DNA of 64,000 bases. It comes from Euptelea pleiosperma (Eukaryota; Streptophyta; Magnoliopsida; Ranunculales; Eupteleaceae). The stretch spans positions 19,847,913 to 19,911,912 of the forward strand of contig CM068547.1 in the NCBI GenBank assembly GCA_035048495.1, in the 5' to 3' direction. A program made the position numbers and the translations under genes. The first letter of the stretch is position 1, and each line of letters begins with the position of its first letter. Below, piece by piece: positions 11,842 to 22,152 of this stretch. Below the pieces are notes generated by a model, which searched no databases, was not told the origin of the DNA, and saw only the letters and a list, made by a program, of their open reading frames with translations.

Positions 11842-12491
11842 GAAAGCTAAGGGAGATGAGATAGAGCTGATAGGCAGGAGTTCTGGGGTTAGGTCAGTAG
11901 ATTCGAGGATCGAGAGATGAAGAGAGAGAGAGAATAAGGAGAGATGAGAGAAAAAGTATCAAAAAAAATGGAAAAAAGCACTGGCGGAGGGTCTGGAACC
12001 CTATTCTTCACTGTGACCATCCTCACGCTTCTCTAGTAGAGTCGACCATCATTCTTTGCTGACTCATGTGGCTTTAAACGCTTTGGTCCGTCTCTTGGTC
12101 ATTGGCTCTCCTACTCTCTTCGTTCTTTGGGCCGACTTTTTGGTCCTCTTATTCAGCCCATATTTGGCCCATATCTTCTAGTTATAGCATGTGGGCTTGT
12201 TAAGCTTTGATAATGGGCTTTCATGATCGATTTGGGCCCACAAGTCTCGAAAATCGTCCCATCGGGGTGTCCTGCGACAGAAGAAGCGCGTAATCAGAAC
12301 GGCTTAATATTTAGACTTCCGAAAATGTGTTTAATGCATGCAAATATACCATTTCGTCCAGAAAAGTGTGTTTTACGCAATGAGATAGACTCTTACGTAG
12401 AAAAGTGGATAATTAGAGCAGTTTTATGTAGGAGAGTGCGATAACGCTAACAGGATAAGTGCTTAAAATAAGCACTTTTGAGCGAATATCA

Positions 12492-13130
12492 GGTGCCTTG
12501 TCTCTTTCATCGATTTCAAGTGTGCCATGATCACCACCACCAGTCATTGCCTTTGATCGAATCATTTATGATCATTGATCAAGGTTAAGCAGGTCTCCAT
12601 TCATCAAAGGTGAACTCTCTCTCTTCTTCATTTCTCTCTCTATGTGCTTCTCTCTCTAAAAATCTTGTAGTTTTAATTTTCTCTCTAAATCTCCTGTCTC
12701 TCTCACTAGCTTATCTCTCTTACTACTCTCTCTATCGCTTTCTAGTTTAGTTTTGATTATTGCATAGTTTAATTCAAGTCTTGTAAGAACTTTTCAGATG
12801 AATGAATTTAATTAGCAGTTTGTTTCTTTAATTTCTTTTATGCTTTTCTTAATTACAGTAGTTTATCTTTCTAAAAATCACAGAATCCTATTTTAAAAAT
12901 CTATCTCACCATTCTCACCTCTCCATTTTCCTTAGTATCAATTTCTGATAAAAATCTATCATTTTATGTGTTCTTTATTGTGCTAATCCGGCTAATCCCG
13001 AGTGCGGATCGACATCCGCACGAATTCCTATACAATATCTCCATATTTTGCAGGATAAGCGGATAAAAATTATAAATCTTGTTGATTCTAGGGTTTCCGT
13101 AACCAACGACGCGGAAAAACCCTACTTTCA
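12492..13130 (+). repeat. LTR C, tail portion (interrupted by element B)
   Basis: The conserved LTR tail in plus orientation: the AGTGCGGATCGACATCCG block followed by the ACGACGCGGAAAAACC block and CTACTTTCA at 13130. Its head lies left of the window because B split it. Whether C is a solo LTR or part of a full element cannot be seen. Confidence 0.8.
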
Positions 13131-13335
13131 CCTTTACACGTGTTAAGAATTTTTGTGTTGAATTTCAGGAACATATATATGATCTTTTCTATTTTTGGAA
13201 CTTCCAAGTCATCATGTTGGGCACTTCTCTCACATGGTATTGGAAATGCAATGATCAAATCATTTGTTTGTTCTATAGGTAAGAAGAGCCTCAAGCTGAA
13301 ATATGCCATTAGGTGAAACTTGAATGTGCAACTAG
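13131..13335. other. Island of pre-insertion DNA between LTR C and solo LTR N
   Basis: 205 bp with no similarity to the LTR family. It continues at 29149 after removal of N. No protein or RNA recognised; probably interior of the CACTA transposon whose end is at 30493. Confidence 0.5.
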
Positions 13336-14741
13336 TGAAAGTAGGGCGTTTCCGCGTCGTTGGTTATGGAAACCCTAACTTCAACACATTTGTAATTTGA
13401 TCCGAATTTTAATCCTGCAAAATATGAGCTTTTGTATAGGGATTCGTGTCGGATGTCGATCCGCACTCGGGATTAGTCGGATTAGCGCAAATAAGAACAT
13501 AAAATGATGGATTTTTCCATAGAAATTGATGCGAATGATGGTGGGGGTGAGAGTGGTGATTTGAAGTGGATTTTTAAAACATGTTCTTGATAGAGATACC
13601 ATTACCTACTAATTAAAACAAAAAAAAGCAAAATAAATCAAACCTTAAATATCAAGAAAAATGCTTCATTAATGCATAAACAACCATCCATTACATTGGA
13701 ACAAAATTGAGTTGACATGAGATAAAATAAAATAAAGGAAAATAATGAAACCCTAGTGAAGATTTAGAGAGAGAAAGCTAGTCTAGAGAGAGAAAACAAG
13801 AAGAAGCCAAAAATGACGTAGAGAGAGAGAAAAGAACTAAAATGTAGAGAGAGAAAGTGCAACTAAAGGGGTTTCCTAGAGAGAGAATGAGGAGAAGATA
13901 GAGAAACTAGAGAGAGTCCTAGAGAGATGAGAGAGAAAATCAAATTTAGAGAAAGAAGTTAGAGGGAGAGAATTAAAAGAAGATCACAGCCATTAAAGGA
14001 ACTTGGGGAGATGAATGGAGCCTTACCGTGATGATGAGGCAGCAAGTTGTGGCTGGATCTTCTCCTCCTCTCTTCATCTTCCTTTTCTCCTTTCCCCTTT
14101 TTTTTTTTTTATCTAGTTGCATGGGCAGCACGAATGTGGAGAACGGTGGTGCAACCTTGCTGTCTTGGAGGAGCAGCAAGGTACACTTGCAGGTTGGTGG
14201 TGACGATGGTGAATGACCAGCAGCGGCTTACATGGCATGAAGAGGTGAGGAACAACCAGCAACGTTAATGGCAGCCTGGTTTTTGATAACGGTGTGAAGG
14301 TTTTTCAAGGGGTCACGGCTTGTGGAGTTGCACGTGGAGAAGAGAGTTGAGGGAGAAGGAAAGAGAGGACGCTAGGGAGAGAAAACGGTAAGAGAAGGGG
14401 TAGCAAGATGGCGGTAAGCTTGTGCTCTAATGGAGACAGACGGTGGTGATCTGCAATGGTGGAGAGATGGTGTGGGGGAAGACACCGGCGTGGAGAGAGG
14501 CTGAAGGGTAGAAAGGAGGAGGCGGATCTGCTAGAGGAGCAGGCCGTGATGGCTAGCAAGGTGGAGAGCAGTGCTCCTTCTTTTCTCTCCTCTTCTCTCT
14601 TCTTTTTTTTTTTTTTTGTTTGCTGTGGAGAGAACTGAAGTTGCAAACCTGCAACTCCGGCTGATGGAGGAGGCGGTGGAGGATGTACAGGTGATTGGGC
14701 GGCAGCAGCAAAGAAGAGAGGTTGCTGCCCGCGGCAGCAGG

Positions 14742-17700
14742 TGATATTCGCTTAAAAGTGTGTATTTTCCACTGTTATCTTCTAAGCGTTTTCACACTCT
14801 CCTACGTTAAAATGCTCTATTTATCTACTTTTCTACGTAAGTGTCTTCCATTGCGTAGAATGCACTTTTCTGGACGAAATGGTATATTTGCATGCATTAA
14901 ACGTATTTCTGGAAGTCTAGACATTAAGTCGTTCTGATAAAGTCTCATTACGCGCTTCTTCTGTCGCAGGAAACCCCGATGGGACAATTCTCAAAACTTG
15001 CGAGCTCACATCGATCAGGAAAGCCCATTATCAAAGCATAAAGAGCCAGTGGACTGAGGATAAGAAGATATAGGCCAAGAGTGGGATGAGCCAGGGAGTC
15101 GGAAAAGCCTGAGAGAAAATCAAGAGACAAGCCTTCAAAGAAGAAACTAAGGAGATTAAAGCTTACCACTAACAAGATGAGGACTTGCTCAGTTGGTAAA
15201 GCATGCAGAAGACCAAGTCAAAGACCAGGGTTCAAAACCCTCTGCTAGCATTTTCTCTTCATATTTTTATAATAATCTCTCTCCTCTCTCTAAACCCTCA
15301 TTCTCTCTCTGCTCTCAAATCTAAATCATCTGATCCCCTCTTCCTTCGCAATCACTCGATCCTATGACCTACCGTCTTATGATCCGTTCGATCATCCATT
15401 GTTCCATCCGATCATTCAGATCATTTGTTCGTCCACCATCCGATTGGCAATAGATCTCCATCATCTCCATTCAGATCGATGGGATTCTCCTAACTCTCCT
15501 ATCGCCACATCATTAACCCCAATCATCGATCCTACCAGTTCAATTTGCGGCCCATGTGGAATCTACTGATGGATATCAATAGCAGGTCGTGAGTGCCTAT
15601 TTCAAATACTAAAAGAAAAGATTTTTTTTTTTTTTTGAGATAAATATAAAAACACATGAGTTCCAAGAATTCTTTGAAAAGGGAAGATGTTTTCAATTAA
15701 GACATTTTTGAAATAGGGACGAGGCACAAGAGTAAGTGGGTATCATTTTAGAAAGAGGAAGATATTTTAAAATGTTTTAAAGGATTTAAAAGAAAAATGT
15801 GTTGAGAATAGAAGTTTTTAATTGAAGGGTGAATAGGGCTGGACGTTTAACTCTTTGGAGGGCAAAAATGTCTAGCAAATAGACCCACGACCCCCCTTGA
15901 AAACCCTAATGGTATATAGCCTTATTGGCTGAACTGAAAAAGGGATTTCTCCCCTCCATTCCATTCCACATCTATCACCCCCTCCTTCCATGTTTTGGGA
16001 AAGGCCGAACCAAAACCCTTAACACTCTCCCTTCTCTCTCACCAAAACGGACCCTCAACTTCTTCCATCTCTTCTTGAAGGTGTAGGGACCAGCCATGTC
16101 CTCAGCCATGGACTGTCTTCATCCTCCACCATTCAACCTGCAACTTGTAGGCGGTGCTGCCATTAACGGCCGTCCAATACAAGTGCAACAGCAGCAAGCG
16201 TCCACAACAACGCTGCATCCTTCACCGTTGATCCCCACGGCAACATCATCTTACCATGCTGCCAAGCAACCTGTTGCACGTCCGCCTCCTCCACCTACAA
16301 GCTTCAACGCCGGAGTTGCAGACCTGCAACTCCTGCCAACTTATCAATCTAACGGTGCTCTCCTCTTCGGGGTCCCCACGGTGCAAGCATGTCCCCAGTA
16401 GCTCTCCATTCCTTGCCGTTACAAACCTAGACGCACCTGTGCATCACGTTGGACTGACCAGCAACGACTTCCGGTCTTCTCCTCCTCTTCTCCGGCAGGC
16501 ACCATTAAAACCGGTGGTGAAGTTTCACCACAACAATCACGAAGTGCTGCCCACGGTTCTTCTCTCATCTTCCATTGCAGCCCCCCTTGCAACACCCAAG
16601 AGCTCCTCTGCCCCATCTCCTCCACTTACAAAATGCCAGCCAGCACCACTACCACCTCACAAGGTCCTCCTTAGCGCTGCCGATGTGCAGGTTAGCAACA
16701 TTGATCCACTTGCAACTCTCAACCACCACCGTCATCTTAATGTGCTGCTTCCACCTCCCTCCACACGAACCACTGGTTCCTCTCCTCCAAAGCACCACGC
16801 TCCCCCACTTGACTGGTCTGTTCTATCACGCAGGTCAACACCCTCTTCCTCTCTCCTCAATGGTTTCTTCACGTTCATGGCCTACTGCTACCACCACGAT
16901 GGAGCACTTCAATTCCCTTCTCTCCAATGCCTCCTCTCAAGCATCCACCATGGAACCACCTTCTCCACCTCTCGAGCTCCACAACACTTCTCCCTGCAAG
17001 CACAGTGCTGCTCTTCCTTGAGCATCTCCACATGAAGCTACCACCCCCATCCTCTTCTCTTTAAGCCACTCCACGTCTTGGCCTGTTACTCCTTGCTACC
17101 CTTGATCACAACTACCTCTTGGCCTCTTCTTTTGGCCGAACTCTTGCACAACCAGCAACTCAGTTGCATTCTCCTCCAAAGTGGTTGTGGACCTCCACTC
17201 ACAGCCCCTCAACCTTCCTTGGGAGCGCCTGATCGAGCACCACTTCTCCTTTCCATGCACTACTAGGCCAGCCAGCGTCATGCACTCATGTTCGACCAAT
17301 GCTCGAGCCATAGCCACATCCCTACTCATGTGCACATTATCACATGGTCGGCCCACTTTGCGATCCATCTCTGGTCCATTTCCAATCTCATGGCCAAATA
17401 TCCGAGATAAGATTTAAGGTAAAAACTCATTTTCCCTTACCTTCTCTGTTCCCTTACTTTCTCTCTCTAGAGTTTGGGAATCCACTCTCTCTAGCAACAA
17501 TCCCCAGGCTGATCGCCTTTTTGCACCACCGACTCCATTCGGTGAATGCAAGAGGGTGAGTTTTTCTCTCACCTCTACCTTGTCGGTCGGTAAACGACTG
17601 AGGTGTGAAAAATCTCTCTCTACCTTCTTTCTCTCTCTCTAAAATCTCTTTTTTCATGCTTTCTTACGTGCTTTCTAGAATAGATTTACCGCTTTATTTA

Positions 17701-18027
17701 TTTCTGTCATTTATTTCATGTAAGCAACAGTTTGATTAATGCAATTTGATTTCGATAATTTTAGTCTTCTCTGGATCTTATTTGGATGTGTTTTAAATCG
17801 ACTCGCCCTTCTCATCTCTTCCATCATTCTCCTTTTTCTCTTGTATATTATCTGTCATTTTATGTTCTTATTCGCGCTAATCCGACTAATCCCGAGTGCG
17901 GATCGACATCCGACACGAATCCCTATACAAATCTGTCAATTTTGCAAGATTTAAGAATCGGATCAATTTACAAATGTGTTGAAGTTAGGGTTTCCGTAAC
18001 CAACGACGCGGAAAATACCTACTTTCA
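14742..18027 (+). repeat. Element A 5' LTR (3286 bp)
   Basis: Starts TGATATTCGC and ends CTACTTTCA two bases before the primer site. The head differs from B-type heads (second subfamily): no triple MSA-like array and a better preserved tRNA-like module at 15181-15250. The GGAGTTGCAG palindrome is present in imperfect form at about 16310-16334. Long Ser/Pro/His/Thr-rich open frames around 16100-17300 look like composition artefacts. Confidence 0.93.
15181..15250 (+). other. tRNA-like module in LTR head
   Basis: TTGCTCAGTTGG (15185-15196) resembles the Pol III A box and GGTTCAAAACC (15229-15239) fits the B box GGTTCNANNCC, with tRNA-like spacing and a T-arm-like AGGG/CCCT stem. The acceptor stem does not pair, so this is not a functional tRNA gene. 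Copies occur at about 22592-22660 and 63771-63841; a diverged form is present in the other LTRs, for example 31401-31469. Confidence 0.6.
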
Positions 18028-18029
18028 AA

Positions 18030-18043
18030 TGGCGCCGTTGCCG
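18030..18043 (+). other. Primer binding site (tRNA-Asp) of element A
   Basis: TGGCGCCGTTGCCG, a perfect 14-base complement of the 3' end of plant tRNA-Asp, two bases after the 5' LTR. Confidence 0.92.
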
Positions 18044-20582
18044 CTCGGGTATACGGGAGTGCGAAAAAGGACGTAAAGACGGAATTGGAAAGTTGCTGAA
18101 GTGAAAAGCTGCTCAATTTGGACAGCCCGACCTTTTCGGGAAACTTTCTTTTTTTTTGTTTTTAGTGATTTTTAGCAGTCTTTTAAAGTACTATTTTTAA
18201 TGCCTCGGAAGGCCGAGTGCAAAGTTGTAATAATTTAGGAATTTTACTACTTTCCATATAAACTGCTAGATCTTGTTCTAAGGTTTTTTAGAAACCCTAG
18301 ATTAAGTGAAAAATACCAAAAAAATCAAAAAAATTGAAAAATGGTAGTTTCTATTTCTGCACATTTTAGGATATTCGCATATGGGAAGATTGCATTTTTG
18401 GATACTTTCCGAATCGGGAAATTTCCATTTTTGCACAGTTTTCATTCCTAGGAAATTTCAAATTGGAATTAAGCTTATTTGGATAGTTTCCAAATCGGAC
18501 GAAATTCCATAATTAGCAATTCTTATTTTTAGAGGATTTCTAACTATGGAAGGTCCCCTTTTTGGAAGGTTTCCAACACAGGAAGAAACCCTAAGTTTAG
18601 CAAGTTTTCAGATTTAGGAAACTTCTACTTTTAGGGAATTTTCCTAACTTGGAGAAACTCTTAAATTGGAAAGGTCTATTAGGGGGTTGATAGTTGTTTA
18701 GTCAACTCTCATGAATAGTAACTTTCCAATTTAGCCTGCCTAATTGATTGATTGATTGCTTACCCACCCTAGGCAGGGACATTCCAACAAAATATTCCCA
18801 CACCCTAGACCCATATCATATACTAATTCGTATGCAGGATTGCGAATCTAACTGCGGGTAGAGAGCGAAAGCTCAAAGAGGTGGAGTCGGGCCCAAGCCC
18901 ATTAGGATACCCCTCCCTACCCCAAGGAGGCGACCCCGTGGCGTGGCCCACGGGAGGTAAGTCTCTTTCCTCGCCTTGAGTGCGATACAGAGCAATTTGG
19001 GTGAATCATTGCCGCTTGTCTATTTGCTTTCGCATACATATTATTCGACTTGCGTGGCGTGGCCGTTAATAATTGAACATTAATCGAGCAGACCCAGCTC
19101 TTTTACAACTGGTGGGATTTCATCACCCACCTCATCATTCCATCTGATTTGATCCCAAGGCTCCATTTAATTAAAAAGAATCAAGAGTAGAGCCAATTAG
19201 CCCGGTGTTCAAGGAAAAATCCATACAAAGCGAACCCGCTTAACATCCAATCAAAATAAGACCATGAGCGCGGGTCCCTGTTGTCTAAAACACCCATAAG
19301 TCCCTGCTACTCAAGTACACTGAGCTCGACGTGGCATCTTGGACTATTCGGCGGTTAGTTGCGTGTGGACTAGGAACACGCACCAACCCTAGCTTAACCC
19401 GAGGGAACACTCTTCTTAAACACTTGACCAATCCGGTTAGTCTGGGACGTACTTAAGATAGCCATTGTGCCGCACGTCTGTCTAGGCTTCGGATTGTCTT
19501 GTTGTTGACTAGAGTCAGTACTAAAGGATTCGCTTTGAAGAGTATAGCCTGGTGAGAACCTAAGAGCGACAAAGTTAGTCTGGCGGTTAACAAAATAAAC
19601 CGGTGGTCCGCCCACTGTCATAATCTACCATACCCCAGAAACTAACAAGATAAATCCTCAAACTTATTCTGATTTGTTATAGGCATAGGATTATCTTGCT
19701 TGCTCTATGTACATCATTTAGGATCCCTACTCCAGTGTCTCTTTGTAACCTAGTCTGAGGCTTATTTATATGGGTTCAACTGCCACATTGTTTGACTCGA
19801 TCTGAGAGTCCTTCAATCTTCAACACCCTTCCTTTGCCATTGGTCTCTTACTAATGAGAGACCAGGCAGACGGATCTCATCGATCCAATCTGTTGCGACT
19901 GATGATCATTTCAGTCTCACTGCATTTTATACTGGATAGGGGTGCTTACTGTCAACCCCACTGGAGTCTGCTCCAATAAATCCATCCCCAATACACATTG
20001 TGTCTTCGGCTCTGCTAACCATGGTTAGAGAATCCCTTGCTAGGTCTCTTACTGATGAGAGACCCACTACTGTTCCCCCATACCCGCTCCTCTTTATGAG
20101 TTTGCGGCTCTGCTAACAACGGCCAGAGAACCCTCTCAGTCTTCACTGAGAAAGAACCTACCCATACTACTGCTGGGTTGGGTTAGCTTGATTGGAAGCG
20201 TTCCTGCTCCAACTGATGAGCTGGATGACTGATGACTCACTCAGTCTCCCTATGCTTCATATTGGTTGGGGGTGCTTATCACCCCCGTTGTGTCTGGCTG
20301 AAGACGTAAAACTGAGCGCTTTCGGAAAGGCAATCCCGATTTCTTAGTTACATGAGTCGCATGCATTGTTATATCTCTCTGTCATACAGGTACACTCACT
20401 ACAGATAATCTCCTGATACCAGACAGCATTCATTTCATGCTCCATTGGTAACATCCTCCCTATTCCTTGCATCATTATCATTATTTCATCTATTTTGTCC
20501 CGCTCATGAGCACCGAGGACGGTGCTATATTTTGGTTGGGGGTGGGTATTTACCAAAACTCATGTATTCCTTTTGATAAATA

Positions 20583-20613
<31 letters not shown>

Positions 20614-22140
20614 TTCTTGTTTTTGGGGTGATTTCCGATGTTCTCCAAAAGTTTTCTAGAATTTCAAAAATGTGTCAAATACCCTGACTTTGATTAGCTG
20701 AAAACCTCCGTTAAGTCAGTATTGAGAATGTCAATTTTTGTTTAAAGTTAGCGTTGAGTCAATTCAAGCGTGACTACAGCAGGTTTGAAAACTCAGAAAA
20801 ACTCATATTCGGCACAATTGTACACTATCAATATCAGAGTCATCCTAAGTTTAGAAATTCTAGAGATCCTGCGAGAATAATTGTGGAGACCTAACCCAGT
20901 GAGCTTTCGAGCCTTTAATCAATTCAGAGTGTTATACAACAATTCTGAGTCACAAGATGACTCACTATTCTTCATGCCCGCAATATTCGTTGAGAGATCT
21001 CATTATCTTTTGCTTCGATCATAAAACTCGGAACGACATCAACATTGGATTACTACGACAGAACCTTCTCTGTATCCAGTCAAGATAGTATACATGATAG
21101 TGCAAACCCTAGAAAATGATTTAGGCCATTTTTCTGGACCATTCAGCCTTTTTACTTACCTGAATTATACTTCACTAGAAATCCCTTGAACCCTTCTATA
21201 AAAGCCTTTTCTTTGTAAACCCATCAACCTAAAATCCAATCCAGCTACGAAGCATGACTGGCTACCCTTATTTTGAGATGGACAAAAGAATAACTGATAT
21301 GGGTGTACCATGAAAAGAAAAGTAAAGAAGAAGAATCAAAAGAAAAAGAAAGTGGTTCAAGCTGAAAACAAAATATGGAAAGAAAGTATGAAAAAGTGCT
21401 GAAAAGAAATTGAGCAGTCTCAGAAAAATCAAGAAAAAGAGAAAAATACGAAAAAAGGAAAAAGAACCAGATAATGGTGTTACGCCGCAGGAAAAATGCA
21501 AGAAAATGACAATATCCTCTCAAGATCTTTGAAATCCCGTATCCCTTTATTTTTCTACACCTGACCTAAGCCTCATTACAACCTAGAAAAGTCCTACTTG
21601 ATTCTAGGATAGCACGATCATAAAATGTGGAGATTGGAGAAGGAGAAGCTATAAAGTTTGATCTAACGTTCCCGAGTGAAGTGGTATTCCAATCATGAGA
21701 TCTTCTTCTGTTAAAGATGTCCTTCCTTTAAATAATACATATGTGAGATCTTTGCTTTCATATATCAACACATCTCCTCACATATAAATTGAGAGAAAAG
21801 AAGAAAACCCTTCTTGTGTGATTCTATTCTGAGTGCTAAACATGTGAGATTTGAGGTCGAGGCATAAAAACTTAGAGGTGATCTGGAAATCTTAACTCTT
21901 GGGTGATGAAAATGTTGAGCACACACACACGCAGAGTCTGATTATTCTGGGTCATGATTATCAGTCTGTAGTCTTGCCAAAACTTTCCAACTCTTCGCTA
22001 GCATGTAACTATTTTTGCATCCATTCAATGATTTGACAAACGGTGTTTTCCCGGAGCTAATATGAAAAAGTGTGCAACAAGTGCAGAGCCCTTTTAAGCT
22101 CATTTATTTCGCACTAATTGCCAAGGATTGGCAATATGCT
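18044..22140 (+). other. Noncoding interior of element A
   Basis: 18044-19727 aligns with the leader of B. Weak similarity continues into the first ~100 bp of B's gag frame (the CGATCTGAGA block at about 19800 matches 8211-8230 reversed). About 19850-20230 is a spacer of internal duplications, and about 20230-22140 aligns with B's 3' noncoding region from just before the pol stop onward. The deletion therefore removed essentially the whole gag-pol and little else. An A-run lies at about 20590-20614. Confidence 0.85.
19846..20290 (+). repeat. Internal duplications in the element A spacer
   Basis: A block of about 55 bp containing GACTGATGA...CAGTCTC...GGGGTGCTTA occurs at about 19898-19950 and again at 20227-20280. 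TCTCTTACT(A/G)ATGAGAGACC, itself an inverted repeat, occurs at about 19846 and 20044, and GGCTCTGCTAAC at about 20007 and 20104. The second large copy is the one homologous to B. Confidence 0.65.
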
Positions 22141-22152
22141 GGTTGGGGGTTG
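22141..22152 (+). other. Polypurine tract of element A
   Basis: GGTTGGGGGTTG immediately precedes the 3' LTR. Similar tracts lie at about 20264 and 20531 inside the element. Confidence 0.88.

Larger units (their letters stand above)
1..12491 (-). mobile_element. Element B: autonomous Athila-like Ty3/gypsy LTR retrotransposon (3' LTR truncated by window edge)
   Basis: The order on the minus strand is 5' LTR (9978-12491), tRNA-Asp primer site (9962-9975), a leader of about 1.8 kb, gag-pol (2500-8133), about 1.9 kb of noncoding 3' sequence, polypurine tract (580-591) and 3' LTR (1-579, continuing off the window). The visible 579 bp of the 3' LTR match 11913-12491 with two differences found by eye (positions 88 and 511), so the insertion is recent. 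The tRNA-Asp primer site and the gag/protease style point to the Athila branch; no envelope-like frame is visible between pol and the 3' LTR. B interrupts another LTR (C). The expected right target duplicate would be GGTGC at 12492-12496, but the left copy lies outside the window. Confidence 0.93.
9978..12491 (-). repeat. Element B 5' LTR (2514 bp)
   Basis: Bounded by TGATATTCGC (right end, minus strand) and CTACTTTCA (left end). In the minus-strand sense it holds a head of about 450 bp, a tRNA-like module (about 11976-12045), three MSA-like sites (11791-11841), a TATA-like element (11459-11467), a GGGTTCG palindrome (11431-11446), the CCGGAGTTGCAG palindrome (11284-11308), a variable middle and the conserved tail. 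Confidence 0.93.

Noticed and set aside
15181..15250. Functional tRNA gene
   Set aside because: The acceptor stem does not pair and no proper anticodon arm is seen; only the promoter boxes and T-arm resemble a tRNA.
16096..17417. Long Ser/Pro/His/Thr-rich open frames in the A LTR (repeated at 23665-24075 and 26460-27480)
   Set aside because: They sit in the variable LTR middle, overlap in several frames, lack domains and follow from C/T-rich composition.
580..22152. One giant palindrome or foldback transposon spanning the left third
   Set aside because: The inverted similarity is fully explained by two related elements in opposite orientation, each with its own ends.
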